From positions 62,001 to 126,000 of the forward strand of contig NZ_PYWM01000006.1 in assembly GCF_003049665.1 (NCBI RefSeq): a DNA stretch of 64,000 nt, given 5' to 3'. A program made the translations under genes and the position numbers. Below, one piece after another: positions 1 through 8,588 of the stretch. Numbering within the stretch: the first letter of the stretch is position 1; the number at the start of each line of letters is the position of its first letter. The notes under the pieces are model-generated. The model made no database searches and was not told the DNA's origin. It was given only the letters and a program-made list of their open reading frames with translations. The stretch is from Lysinibacillus mangiferihumi (GTDB lineage Bacteria > Bacillota > Bacilli > Bacillales_A > Planococcaceae).

Positions 1-1713
1 AGTATAGTAGCAACGATTCAACAGGAGCAAAACCGAATTATCCGCCATGATCAAGGCAGGTTGCTTATTGTACATGGAGCAGCTGGCAGTGGGAAAACTT
101 CAGCAGCTTTACAACGCATTGCTTATTTGCTTTATAAATACCGCGACAGACTGAATGCCGATCAAATTATATTATTTTCACCTAATGCTATGTTTAACAG
201 CTATGTCTCGAATGTATTGCCTGAACTAGGCGAAGAAAATATGCAGCAAGTAACGTTTCAGGAGTACTTACATCACCGACTAAGTAAAGAGTTCGAAGTT
301 GAAAATCCGTATGAACAATTGGAATATGTCTTAACTGAAGCCCATACGCCTGCTCATAGTATAAGAGTAGCGAACATCCGCTTCAAAGCATCTACGCGCT
401 TTTTTGAAGTTATTAAAGCATACAGAAAGTCGCTGGAGTTTAACGGTATGATATTCAAAGACATTCACTTCAGAGGACAACCGATACTTACCGCACAACA
501 AATTGGTGAACAATTTTATCGTAACGACACGTCACTTAATTTCCATAATCGACTGGAAAAATTAACAGAATGGATTTTAAAGAAAGTGAAAGAAACCGAA
601 AAAGTTGAATGGAAAAAGGAGTGGGTGCAAGAAGAAATTGAATTGCTTAGTAATGAAGAATACCATAAGGCACGCGTTTATTTAGCTAAAAAGCAAGGCT
701 TTGCCAGAGAGACGATAGCCGATTATGAGATGGAGCCTCATAAACTTGCGCGATTGATTGTATCTAAGAAGCTGAAGACATTGCGGAAACGAATTCGTGC
801 GTTACAATTTATCGACATTAAGGAAATCTACAAGCAGTTGTTTATTGAACCTGAGCAAATAACACAGTGGGTAGATGGTGAAACACCAGTAGAGTGGGAG
901 GCTATTTGCCAAGCAACGCGAGAGATGTTAGATGAAGATAAATTATATTACGAAGATGCTACTCCTTTTTTATTGATGAAAGAATTAATTCAAGGTTTTC
1001 AAACGAATAGCGCAATCAAGCATATTCTTGTGGATGAGGCGCAGGACTATTCGCCATTTCAATTCGAGTTTTTAAAACGCTTATTTCCTTTTGCGAGGAT
1101 GACGGTGCTAGGTGATTTTAATCAGGCTATCTTTGCACATGCTAGCGAAATAATTGATTTTAATATGCTGAGTAGCCTATATGGACCTGATGAAACAGAA
1201 GTTATTACGATGACGCGTAGTTATCGCTCGACAAAACCGATTATCGAGTTTACACGTAAACTAGTGCCGAATGGCGAACACATTATGCCGTTTGAACGAG
1301 ATGGCGCATTACCTGTGCTAACACAATTATCGGATCGTGCAGCTTTACATCTTGCTATTACAACGAAAGTCGAAGCTTTGCGACAAGACGGCTATAACAG
1401 TATTGCCATTATCTGCAAAACTGCTGAGGAAAGCAAACATGCATTTGAAGCTTTGTCCAATATTGAGGATGTGAAGCTTATAAAATATGGCTCACCGGAG
1501 TACGAACAAGGTGTCGTCATTATTCCATCTTATTTATCCAAAGGAATTGAATTTGAAGCGGTTATCATTTACGATGCATCTGAGCACATATATGGTGATG
1601 ACAGTTTACGTAGAGTTTTCTACACTGCCTGCACGAGAGCTATGCATTATTTGCAACTATATAGCGTAGGGGAACCGAGCCCACTTTTACGCAATGCTAT
1701 ACAGGAAAATTGA
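1..1713 (+). CDS. helD: RNA polymerase-associated helicase HelD, C-terminal part
   Basis: The frame is open from base 1 and is already inside the protein, so the start is upstream of the window; about 570 residues are visible. A Walker A loop GAAGSGKT lies near visible residue 28. It is followed by a long charged arm region, the Walker B-type motif VDEAQDYSPFQ near residue 344, an SYRSTKP motif near 410 and the C-terminal helicase motif YTACTRAMHYL near 541. This order is that of UvrD-like superfamily 1 proteins with the HelD insertion. HelD is known to bind RNA polymerase and use ATP to release stalled enzyme from DNA. The stop codon is followed at once by copies of repeat families A and B. 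A generic UvrD-like helicase is the alternative, but the spacing fits HelD better. Confidence 0.85.
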   Translation, partial: SIVATIQQEQNRIIRHDQGRLLIVHGAAGSGKTSAALQRIAYLLYKYRDRLNADQIILFSPNAMFNSYVSNVLPELGEENMQQVTFQEYLHHRLSKEFEVENPYEQLEYVLTEAHTPAHSIRVANIRFKASTRFFEVIKAYRKSLEFNGMIFKDIHFRGQPILTAQQIGEQFYRNDTSLNFHNRLEKLTEWILKKVKETEKVEWKKEWVQEEIELLSNEEYHKARVYLAKKQGFARETIADYEMEPHKLARLIVSKKLKTLRKRIRALQFIDIKEIYKQLFIEPEQITQWVDGETPVEWEAICQATREMLDEDKLYYEDATPFLLMKELIQGFQTNSAIKHILVDEAQDYSPFQFEFLKRLFPFARMTVLGDFNQAIFAHASEIIDFNMLSSLYGPDETEVITMTRSYRSTKPIIEFTRKLVPNGEHIMPFERDGALPVLTQLSDRAALHLAITTKVEALRQDGYNSIAIICKTAEESKHAFEALSNIEDVKLIKYGSPEYEQGVVIIPSYLSKGIEFEAVIIYDASEHIYGDDSLRRVFYTACTRAMHYLQLYSVGEPSPLLRNAIQEN

Positions 1714-1747
1714 AGTGCCAGTCACTCAAACAATTCTCAAACAATTT
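1714..1747 (+). repeat. Dispersed repeat A, copy 1
   Basis: A 34-bp element starts directly after the helD stop codon. It begins AGTGCCAGTCACTCAAACA and contains a tandem 11-mer CTCAAACAATT twice. Near-identical copies lie at 5942-5975 and 43476-43509, both in the opposite orientation. No reading frame or protein function is evident. Confidence 0.8.
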
Positions 1748-1835
1748 GGCTTCCTAGGACGCACATGATGTAAGCCGCAACAAATTGTAAGTTGCGGCTT
1801 ACGCTGTGCCTGCGGCAAGGGCATGGATTTTTACG
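1748..1835 (+). repeat. Dispersed palindromic repeat B, copy 1
   Basis: This block contains the hairpin TAAGCCGCAAC ... GTTGCGGCTTA and ends in ATGGATTTTT. The same hairpin arms and a similar end occur at 5798-5938. Here and there it follows repeat A at the 3' end of a gene, so it may act as a terminator or mRNA-stabilising structure for helD; that role is inferred. Confidence 0.6.
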
Positions 1836-1877
1836 GAATAGGGGATTTCATCATTATTCAATTTGCTGTGTAAAAGC

Positions 1878-2369
1878 TTAACACCAAACAATTATTTCAT
1901 GCGGTGTCGTTTGGGCGGGAATGCTTCTTGTCGTAGGGCCGTAGACAACAATAAGGGTGCGATTTGCAGGGCTTTTTGAAAAAGGTTGCCCATTTTTAAG
2001 TAAAATTGGCGTGTAGGGAGCAATATTTAATTGTAATTGCCCATCACTACTCAACAATTGAGAATTAAAAAAGTCGACTTTTACATTTTGATAGCTGTTT
2101 TCTTTTACAACGATTAGTGCTTGGTATTGTGGAGGATAAATCATTGGGGCAGGTGCATTCCCATCATAATACCCAACAATGCGATCCCCGCGGCTTACAA
2201 CTTCTTGATTTACAAAGTAAGTAGAAGGTGAAATAACAAAATTAACGATGCCACCAGCACCGTCTTCTACAGTCATTAAAGTATAACAACCTTCACTTTC
2301 CCCATTCTGTCCGACAGCAAAATCATTTATTTGTGAAACGATACCTTGAAAAAATTTAAAATTGACCAT
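1878..2369 (-). CDS. Conserved hypothetical protein of about 163 residues
   Basis: I chose the ATG at 2369 because AGAAAGG lies seven bases before it; the ATG two codons upstream is too close to that site. The protein starts MVNFKFFQGIV and has no signal peptide or membrane segment. It is rich in beta-strand pattern, with the phrases NFVISPSTYFVN and GDRIVGYYDGNAPAPMIYPP. The same phrasing occurs in clostridial and bacillar proteins often annotated only by a neighbouring copper-amine-oxidase-like domain. The fold could be a small beta-barrel of OB type, which is inference. It stands alone between helD and a divergent small gene. The function is unknown. Confidence 0.7.
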   Translation of the reverse strand: MVNFKFFQGIVSQINDFAVGQNGESEGCYTLMTVEDGAGGIVNFVISPSTYFVNQEVVSRGDRIVGYYDGNAPAPMIYPPQYQALIVVKENSYQNVKVDFFNSQLLSSDGQLQLNIAPYTPILLKNGQPFSKSPANRTLIVVYGPTTRSIPAQTTPHEIIVWC

Positions 2370-2601
2370 AGCCATTCCTTTCTTAAAAAAGTGTAAGCAA
2401 TTACTGAAGACAACTTCACGCCCTGCATTCAATTCAACATCCCTTCGTACAGGGTCATTGTAATCTATGTAACAAGCCTATTAGGGGTGACTCAAAATAT
2501 GTCGCTTTATTTTTTAATACAAAGGAATAATATATTTTTTACTTAAATCACTATATACTTATCTAGAACTAAAACGTAATTTTTCTAAGGAGGGGAGCTT
2601 T

Positions 2602-2751
2602 TTGAATTGGATTTCTAAAAATAAGAAACCCTTTTTAGCATTCATCGTTATTCTTATTATTATTGCGGGTCTGCTCGATATTAAATATGAAGGACTATTC
2701 TTTCAAATGTTACCTAAAACTGTTCAAGACTTTTTAGCTAACTTGTTTTAA
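2602..2751 (+). CDS. Small single-pass membrane protein, TTG start
   Basis: A strong ribosome site AAGGAGGGGA lies five bases before a TTG codon that opens a 49-codon frame. The product begins MNWISKNKKPF and carries one hydrophobic segment (about residues 11-24, FLAFIVILIIIAGL). A short amphipathic tail follows (FFQMLPKTVQDFLANLF). A terminator hairpin lies 28 bases after the stop. A near-consensus ribosome site, a single membrane helix and a matching terminator together make this a real small gene despite its length and rare start. No function can be assigned. The positively charged N terminus suggests an N-in topology. Confidence 0.65.
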   Translation: MNWISKNKKPFLAFIVILIIIAGLLDIKYEGLFFQMLPKTVQDFLANLF

Positions 2752-2779
2752 ATACAAGTTTTATTAAATGTCTAGACAA

Positions 2780-2806
2780 GCAAAAGTACAGACTGTGCTT
2801 TTTTGC
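2780..2806 (+). terminator. Rho-independent terminator
   Basis: The hairpin AAAAGTACAG-ACTGTGCTTTT, with one G-T wobble and a following T run, lies downstream of the 49-codon gene. Confidence 0.6.
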
Positions 2807-2916
2807 ATAAATGAATTCATGTATAAATAAAAGTCCATCAGACTGGCCAAACTTTAAGATGAAAAGTAATCCGCGCAGTTCGATTCCTTTTCAATAAAAA
2901 TCAATGGAGGATGGCT

Positions 2917-3135
2917 ATGTCAAATATAAACACAAATCGTAACAATGCAAAAGCCAAGGACAAGTTTAGTGCGAAAAAACAAGAAGTTAATCAAAATGGT
3001 AAAAAGCTCTATCAAGGAGAGTTTGGCTCTGAATTTGATTTTGATGGGGCTGTAGCACAAGCAAATAACTTTCCTGAAGCACAAGGGAAAAATGCCGCTC
3101 GACAGCCCGTAAGCGAGCGGACTGCATGGCACTAG
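2917..3135 (+). CDS. Probable gamma-type small acid-soluble spore protein
   Basis: TGGAGG at 2905-2910 is six bases from the ATG at 2917, so that start (MSNINTNRNNAKAK) is preferred over the ATG that touches the ribosome site. The 72-residue product is hydrophilic and rich in Asn, Lys and Gln. It has the phrase YQGEFGSEF, which resembles the QGQFGTEF motif of gamma-type SASPs; that motif is cut by the germination protease GPR in those proteins. Such proteins store amino acids in the spore core. It has one motif instead of the usual two or three. A terminator follows the gene. The assignment rests on composition and one motif, so another small spore-core protein is possible. Confidence 0.5.
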   Translation: MSNINTNRNNAKAKDKFSAKKQEVNQNGKKLYQGEFGSEFDFDGAVAQANNFPEAQGKNAARQPVSERTAWH

Positions 3136-3168
3136 TTTGTATTTGACAACTATTCAATACATTGAGTT

Positions 3169-3202
3169 AAAGGACTAAGGCGTCAATGCCTTAGTCCTTT
3201 TT
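3169..3202 (+). terminator. Rho-independent terminator, bidirectional
   Basis: AAAGGACTAAGG and CCTTAGTCCTTT form a perfect 12-bp stem around a short loop, with T runs on both sides. It can serve the spore-protein gene and the converging yesM-type gene. Confidence 0.85.
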
Positions 3203-3214
3203 AAAAGAATGCGT

Positions 3215-4948
3215 TCATGATTTTATTGTTGATGGAATTTTAATTGAGATGGTTGTTCCGATGCCGATACTCGAATCAATCGTTATGCCATAGTCAGGGC
3301 CATAATAGAGTTTAATGCGCTGATCAACATTTTTAATGCCAACGCCACCAAGTTTTGTGCGCTTTTCAGTTGGCTCCTTGTTTAATTGATTAACGTCGAA
3401 GCCTTGTCCGTTGTCTTGGACGCTAAGCTCTACATCACTACCAGTAAGTTTTGCACTAATATGAATATGACCAATATGAGAAGAACTTCGAATTCCATGA
3501 TATAAAGCATTTTCTACGATGGGCTGTAAAAGGATTTTAGGCATTTGTACATTGCGTATGGCTGGTTCACAGACAATCGTGTAATTTAACTTCTCCCCAT
3601 ACCGTTCTTTTTGAATAAATAAATATTGACGAACATGATCTAATTCATTTTCTACGGTTGTCAGTTCATTTCCACCACTTAGTGAAAGTCGGAAAAATTG
3701 AGCGAGTGCTTTTGTCATTTCTATCACTTTCTCACTATCATTAAACTCAGCCATCCACACAATTGTATCTAATGTATTGTATAAGAAATGCGGATTAATT
3801 TGACTGTGGAGCGCACTAATTTCTGTCGCTCTTAAGTGCTTCTCTTTTTCAGTAATTTCTTGCATTAATTTTTCAATTTGGACAATCATACTATTGAAAT
3901 GTTTTGCTAAACTTTGTGCCTCATAGCATCCCTTTGCATCAATAGGCACCTCTTTTAAGCCGTATTCGATAGTTTGCATAGCTTTTTCTAAACGTTGGAA
4001 TGGTGTAGTAATGCGCCCAGCAAATAATGCAACACTAACAGCAGCAATAATAAAGAGAACAGTTCCTACTAATAGAAAGATTTCGAGCAATTGCCTTTTA
4101 ATCATTAACAATCCATCTTGCGAAGAGACACCAACAAACGTCCAGTCTGCATTCATTAACTTATAGGTGTGCGTTAACGTATTTTTTTCTTTATCATAGC
4201 CTGCTTGATTGGCGATTATTTGCTGTAATTGTTGTTGTTTCATGGGGTCTGCAAAATACGCTGTATCCCTGTGATAAACGACTTCGCCTTGGTCATTGAT
4301 AATGAAAGAAAAGCCATTCTTCCCTAAATCTAAATTAGCTAAAAAGTCTTCAATCACCTTATACTGGATATCGATAAGCAATACGCCAATATTTTGACCT
4401 TCATTATTTTTTATTTCGCGACTAATCGAGATAACCCAGTTGTCTTTATCCATTGAAAAATGCTGCATCCGTGCAGAGGTTAAAACGGGCTTACTACCGT
4501 TATTAACAGCCGCCATATACCATTGTTCCTTCATCATATTGCTCGACATACTCATAATTAAACCTTTTTCATTGGAAAGTACTTGCCCATCTTTGCTCAC
4601 AATAACGACCGATTGAATAAATGGATCGGTTGTCATCGTTGTCCGAATCATCGACAGTAAATTTTGCTTCATAGCGGGATCGCGCTCTGTACTTGAAAAA
4701 TAGGACACAAGCTGTGGGTTTTCAGCAAGTAAAGCAGAGACCGCTTTTAGACGCTCAATATAAAGGTTAATATACATACCGCTCTTTTCTACTGCTGTTT
4801 TCGTACTAGAGGTTGCTTCACTCAATACAACAGAGGAAATACTATAATATAAAATGCCGCCCATTAATAACAAAATAACACCACTTGCTTTTAAATAGTG
4901 AAGGGCAATTTGCATGCGCAAAGTTTTCAGCATATTGGACTTCTTCAT
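3215..4948 (-). CDS. Sensor histidine kinase, YesM/LytS type
   Basis: The 577-residue protein has an N-terminal membrane helix (about 21-40), an extracellular double-Cache-like region to about 285, and a second helix (about 286-310). A HAMP linker and a His_kinase domain follow. The phosphoacceptor is in SQINPHFLYNTLD, with His near residue 387. The C-terminal ATPase shows the N box IVENALYHGI and the glycine loops DNGQGFD and GGVGIKN. In YesM-type systems the kinase senses a ligand outside the cell and phosphorylates a partner with an AraC-type output. The partner gene lies two bases upstream in the same operon. No sugar ABC transporter, the usual neighbour, is present within several kilobases, so the signal is unknown. 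Confidence 0.9.
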   Translation of the reverse strand: MKKSNMLKTLRMQIALHYLKASGVILLLMGGILYYSISSVVLSEATSSTKTAVEKSGMYINLYIERLKAVSALLAENPQLVSYFSSTERDPAMKQNLLSMIRTTMTTDPFIQSVVIVSKDGQVLSNEKGLIMSMSSNMMKEQWYMAAVNNGSKPVLTSARMQHFSMDKDNWVISISREIKNNEGQNIGVLLIDIQYKVIEDFLANLDLGKNGFSFIINDQGEVVYHRDTAYFADPMKQQQLQQIIANQAGYDKEKNTLTHTYKLMNADWTFVGVSSQDGLLMIKRQLLEIFLLVGTVLFIIAAVSVALFAGRITTPFQRLEKAMQTIEYGLKEVPIDAKGCYEAQSLAKHFNSMIVQIEKLMQEITEKEKHLRATEISALHSQINPHFLYNTLDTIVWMAEFNDSEKVIEMTKALAQFFRLSLSGGNELTTVENELDHVRQYLFIQKERYGEKLNYTIVCEPAIRNVQMPKILLQPIVENALYHGIRSSSHIGHIHISAKLTGSDVELSVQDNGQGFDVNQLNKEPTEKRTKLGGVGIKNVDQRIKLYYGPDYGITIDSSIGIGTTISIKIPSTIKS

Positions 4949-4950
4949 TA

Positions 4951-5718
4951 CTATTCCCTCATTTTTTCTCTAAACTGATTCGGAGAAATATCAAATTTTC
5001 TTTTAAATGTGGCACTAAAATAATTAGGATCGTCAAAGCCGACAGCCGCTGCTACCTCATACACTTTCATATCAGTGCTAAGTAAAAAAATTTTCGCTCG
5101 GTCTAAGCGAGTAGAGAGCATATAATCTTGAAAATTTTTGCCGTACAGGCTCTTAAACAAGCTACTCAAATAAGAATTACTTAGTGCCAGTTGTTTTGCT
5201 AAATAGCTTAAGGAAAAATCGACATTGGCAATATTGCGGTCAATTTCCTTTTGGATTTTTGCTTTATAACCAGTATCATCATGTACTTTTGTGTCGTTTA
5301 ATATTCCTTCGACAAGCTTTGATATTTCATGCTGGCTTTGTGTTGCTTGCAGTTTTTCAATCAGATTTTTTAATGTTTCTTGAATGTCTTTTTTAGAGAC
5401 TGGTTTTAGAACATAGTCATCAATGCCAGCCTTTAATGCTGTTACAGCATAATCAAAATAGTCATAGCCTGTAATAATAGCAATTTTGACATCTGGTTTT
5501 AGTGCCTTTGCCGCAATGGCAAAATCAAGACCATTCATTTTCGGCATATTGATGTCAGCTAGTATAAGGTCAGGGCTATGTTTTTTGAAAATTTCAAGTG
5601 CGGTTTCACCATTTGAAGCCTCAAATACTGTTGAAATAGAAAGCTCCTCGAAATTAACAAATGAGCGAATTCCTTTAATGATAATAGCTTCATCATCGAC
5701 GACCAATAATGTATACAT
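4951..5718 (-). CDS. Response regulator with AraC-type DNA-binding domain, YesN type
   Basis: Residues 1-120 form a receiver domain with acidic residues at VVDDE, the phosphoacceptor Asp55 in LILADINMP, and Lys in YVLKPVSKKD. Residues 155-255 form an AraC/XylS double helix-turn-helix ending in the typical VGFDDPNYFSATFKRK and SPNQFR. The start is supported by GAGAGGTGATG before the ATG. It is the first gene of the operon with the kinase at 3215-4948. At 255 residues it is short for YesN, which often exceeds 350, because the linker is compact. It should activate a target promoter after phosphorylation. The target is not obvious in this window. Confidence 0.9.
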   Translation of the reverse strand: MYTLLVVDDEAIIIKGIRSFVNFEELSISTVFEASNGETALEIFKKHSPDLILADINMPKMNGLDFAIAAKALKPDVKIAIITGYDYFDYAVTALKAGIDDYVLKPVSKKDIQETLKNLIEKLQATQSQHEISKLVEGILNDTKVHDDTGYKAKIQKEIDRNIANVDFSLSYLAKQLALSNSYLSSLFKSLYGKNFQDYMLSTRLDRAKIFLLSTDMKVYEVAAAVGFDDPNYFSATFKRKFDISPNQFREKMRE

Positions 5719-5797
5719 GACATCACCTCTCTAAATACATTCATAATATAGAAGCTATTTCTTCATTGACAACTAAGCATGCATGCGATGCGGATGG

Positions 5798-5938
5798 GCA
5801 CTTCCTATGCGAAAAATCCACTGTACTTTCTGCTGGCATGACGTAAGCCGCAACATTCTGCGCTAACCGCGCGAGCCAGTTGCGGCTTATGTTCTGTGCA
5901 TTCCCGAAAGAAGTCTGCGTGGATTTCTAGTGGATAGA
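5798..5938 (-). repeat. Dispersed palindromic repeat B, copy 2
   Basis: Outer arms AAAATCCAC and GTGGATTT enclose the hairpin TAAGCCGCAAC ... GTTGCGGCTTA also seen at 1748-1835. The element is longer here, because the loop carries a GC-rich insert and the left arm is retained. On the minus strand it follows repeat A and the msrAB stop codon, the same order as after helD. Confidence 0.6.
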
Positions 5939-5941
5939 CAT

Positions 5942-5975
5942 AAATTGTTTCAGAATTGTTTGAGTGACTGGCACC
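5942..5975 (-). repeat. Dispersed repeat A, copy 2
   Basis: Read on the minus strand this is GGTGCCAGTCACTCAAACAA followed by a second CAAACAATT-like unit with one change (CTGAAACAATT). It begins four bases after the msrAB stop codon. Confidence 0.8.
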
Positions 5976-5979
5976 GGCA

Positions 5980-7092
5980 TTATTTTGTGAGATGTACTAA
6001 GTATCCGTAACCTGCTGCTTCCATTTCGGCTTGTGGAATAAACTTAATGGCAGCACTATTGATGCAATAACGTAAGCCGCCACGATCTTTAGGCCCGTCA
6101 TTAAATACATGCCCTAAGTGGCTATCACCACTGCGACTTCTCACTTCAGTTCTAATCATATGATAACTTGTATCTTCATATTCAAGCACTACTGCAGGGT
6201 CAATTGGTTTTGTAAAGCTTGGCCAACCGCACATCGAATCATATTTGTCCGCTGATGAAAAAAGGGGCTCGCCCGTAACAATATCAACATAAATGCCTGG
6301 ATCATAATTATCCCAGTATTCATTGGAGTAAGCCATTTCTGTACCATTGCCTTGTGTTACTCGATATTGTTCTTTTGTTAATATTTTTTTAATTTCTTCG
6401 TCGCTTGGCTTTGGATATCGTGCAGGATCAATGAGTGATGGTATTTCTTGATTTTCCAAAGAATCAAACTTTACATGACAATAGCCATCTGGATTTTTTT
6501 CAAGATAATCTTGGTGGTACTCTTCTGCAATTGTAAAGTTAACAAGTGGTTCCACCTCGGTAACAATAGGCTTATCATAGCGTTCTTGTTCTTTTGCTAT
6601 TACTTTGTCAATAATCGCTTTATCGGCTTCATTTGTATAATAAATACCTGTACGATATTGGGTACCGCGGTCATTTCCTTGCTGATTGAGTAAAGTTGGG
6701 TCAATTATTTGAAAGAAATGTGCTAATAGTTTTTCTAAATCAACACGTTCAGGGTCATAGCGCACATGAACTGTTTCTGCATGGCCAGTATTTTTCCAAA
6801 TGACGTCTTCGTAGGTTGGGTTTTCTGTGTTGCCATTTGCATAACCAGATACGGCATCATAGACACCATAAACACGCGCCATATAATGTTCTACACCCCA
6901 GAAGCAACCACCTGCAAGCCAAATATCTTTTAAATTATTTGTATCAAAGCTGACATTGACGTTAGGGTTTGGTGGATATTTAGATTGTGCTTGTGCTGTA
7001 CTTGCATTACTTGCTAACAGAGAAGTGTCCGCTGAACATGCAGATAAAAGTAGTAAGATACTTACTAATACGCCAAATAATTTTATCTTCAT
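5980..7092 (-). CDS. msrAB: Membrane-anchored methionine sulfoxide reductase MsrA-MsrB fusion
   Basis: The signal peptide ends in the lipobox LLSAC, so Cys19 should be lipidated and the enzyme should face outwards. The MsrA domain (about 55-205) has GGCFWGVE with catalytic Cys63 and acts on S-sulfoxides. The MsrB domain (about 225-365) has the catalytic motif RYCINSAA (Cys343) and acts on R-sulfoxides. The first CxxC of zinc-type MsrB is absent (VDIVTGEP in its place), so this is a zinc-free MsrB. It is the last gene of a three-gene operon after a CcdA-type membrane protein and a thioredoxin-like lipoprotein, which should pass reducing power to it. The same trio is known in Streptococcus pneumoniae (CcdA1-Etrx1-MsrAB2). 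Confidence 0.93.
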   Translation of the reverse strand: MKIKLFGVLVSILLLLSACSADTSLLASNASTAQAQSKYPPNPNVNVSFDTNNLKDIWLAGGCFWGVEHYMARVYGVYDAVSGYANGNTENPTYEDVIWKNTGHAETVHVRYDPERVDLEKLLAHFFQIIDPTLLNQQGNDRGTQYRTGIYYTNEADKAIIDKVIAKEQERYDKPIVTEVEPLVNFTIAEEYHQDYLEKNPDGYCHVKFDSLENQEIPSLIDPARYPKPSDEEIKKILTKEQYRVTQGNGTEMAYSNEYWDNYDPGIYVDIVTGEPLFSSADKYDSMCGWPSFTKPIDPAVVLEYEDTSYHMIRTEVRSRSGDSHLGHVFNDGPKDRGGLRYCINSAAIKFIPQAEMEAAGYGYLVHLTK

Positions 7093-7110
7093 TAGAGATT
7101 CCTCCCTTTA

Positions 7111-7644
7111 TTATTGGATACTTTTAAATTTCTCAATAATTTGTGGATTGCCTACATGGCCGGGGAGAGATTGAATGAGTTTGCCATCAGATCCAATATA
7201 GGCAGACGTTGGATAAGCTCGCACATTGTATTGTTTTGCAATGGCGCCATCTTCATCTAATAGCACCTTAATATTTGAAGTGTTTTCAACCCCATTAAAC
7301 CATTTAATAAATGCATCACTGTCTTTTTCATTATTAAAGTTCGGCGAAACGATGCTTAAGACAACAAAATCCTGTTCCTCACCAGCCAATGTATTTAGTT
7401 CTTCTAAGCCAGCTAAACAAATAGAGCACCAAGAAGCCCAAAACTTTACGTACACTTTTTTACCCTTGTAGTCAGCAAGATTATAACTATCCCCTTTAAC
7501 ATCAACTAAGTTAAAGGAGGGGGCCACAATGCCCTCGTTACTAGCCGCTGCAGTAGTAGTAGCTGTATTTTTGGAATCTGCAGAACATGCCCCTAAAAAA
7601 AGGACTGCTACGAACAAAATCACAAGATGTTTTAAATGATTCAT
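7111..7644 (-). CDS. Thioredoxin-like lipoprotein, TlpA/ResA type
   Basis: The signal peptide ends in the lipobox FLGAC with Cys20 as anchor. A Ser/Thr/Ala-rich spacer leads to an AhpC/TSA-type thioredoxin fold with the active site WCSIC (Cys73, Cys76) and the cis-proline segment AYPTSAYIG. The protein of 177 residues matches ResA, TlpA and Etrx lengths. It lies between ccdA (14 bases upstream) and msrAB (18 bases downstream). Its likely role is to take electrons from CcdA and reduce the MsrAB lipoprotein outside the membrane. A role in cytochrome c maturation like ResA is possible, but no haem-lyase genes are nearby. Confidence 0.9.
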   Translation of the reverse strand: MNHLKHLVILFVAVLFLGACSADSKNTATTTAAASNEGIVAPSFNLVDVKGDSYNLADYKGKKVYVKFWASWCSICLAGLEELNTLAGEEQDFVVLSIVSPNFNNEKDSDAFIKWFNGVENTSNIKVLLDEDGAIAKQYNVRAYPTSAYIGSDGKLIQSLPGHVGNPQIIEKFKSIQ

Positions 7645-7658
7645 ACTAAATCTCCTTT

Positions 7659-8375
7659 CTATTGTGGAATGAATGTTAATAATAGATTTAAATTATTTGT
7701 CATTAAAACAATTCCCATGAAAATAATCATGACACCACCGGCAATTTTAATTTTCTTTGTATGTTTATTGATTTGTGTAACATGACGTAAAAGGAAATCG
7801 GAGAAAAGTGCAAGAACTAAAAAGGGAATTAGTAATCCAAGTGCATAGAAAAACATCATCAGCGCCCCATAAGTAGCTTGCCCCTCACTTGCTGATAAGC
7901 CTAACACTGCTCCTAAAATTGGACCGATACAAGGTGTCCAACCCATACTAAATGTTAGACCCAAAAGATAGGTGCCGAGTAAATCACGTTTATTACTCCG
8001 TGTTAGCTGCACTTTCGTTTCTTTATGAAGCACGGCTAATTTAATGAAGCCAATTTGATGTAGACCGAGCAAGACGACTACTGCCCCACATACGACGATA
8101 AACCAGTCTGTATTAATGACCGAACCAAGAAAACCGGCGCCAAATCCTAAAATCACAAAGCTTGTCGAAAGACCGACAACAAAAATAATCGTTTTAAATA
8201 GTAAATGTGTATTTACTTGCCATTTACCGATAGAGAAGCCATGTTGCATAGCAGTTCCACTTTCATTGGTTGACAAAACTGAAAAATAAACCGGTAGTAA
8301 AGGGACAATGCAGGGGGAGAGGAAAGAAAGAATTCCCGCAATAAAAACAGTACTGAATAAAAGCTGTCCGTCCAC
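7659..8375 (-). CDS. ccdA: CcdA-family thiol-disulfide electron transporter
   Basis: This 238-residue protein has six predicted membrane helices and the two conserved cysteine motifs SPCIVP (Cys22) and GWTPCIGP (Cys149). These cysteines carry electrons from cytosolic thioredoxin across the membrane in CcdA and DsbD. The start is a GTG with AAGAAAGGTGG about a dozen bases upstream. It opens the operon ccdA-tlpA-msrAB. Because the next two genes encode outward-facing lipoproteins, its main job here is probably to fuel extracytoplasmic methionine sulfoxide repair. Confidence 0.9.
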   Translation of the reverse strand: MDGQLLFSTVFIAGILSFLSPCIVPLLPVYFSVLSTNESGTAMQHGFSIGKWQVNTHLLFKTIIFVVGLSTSFVILGFGAGFLGSVINTDWFIVVCGAVVVLLGLHQIGFIKLAVLHKETKVQLTRSNKRDLLGTYLLGLTFSMGWTPCIGPILGAVLGLSASEGQATYGALMMFFYALGLLIPFLVLALFSDFLLRHVTQINKHTKKIKIAGGVMIIFMGIVLMTNNLNLLLTFIPQ

Positions 8376-8588
8376 GATTGAAGCACCACCTTTCTTGTAT
8401 AGTTTTATAGTAAGAAAAGCGAATGCAAAGCAACATAGAATGATTTTATGAAACTCTTAGAAATCATCTTGTAAAAACTTTAAGTGTGTAAAGTTAGTGA
8501 ATTTTGTGCGTTTAGGGTAAGAAGGTATTAACGAATACACTATTATTTTTCAAGTTTTTGGTAAGATAAGGTAGGGGGAGGGGTTGCT

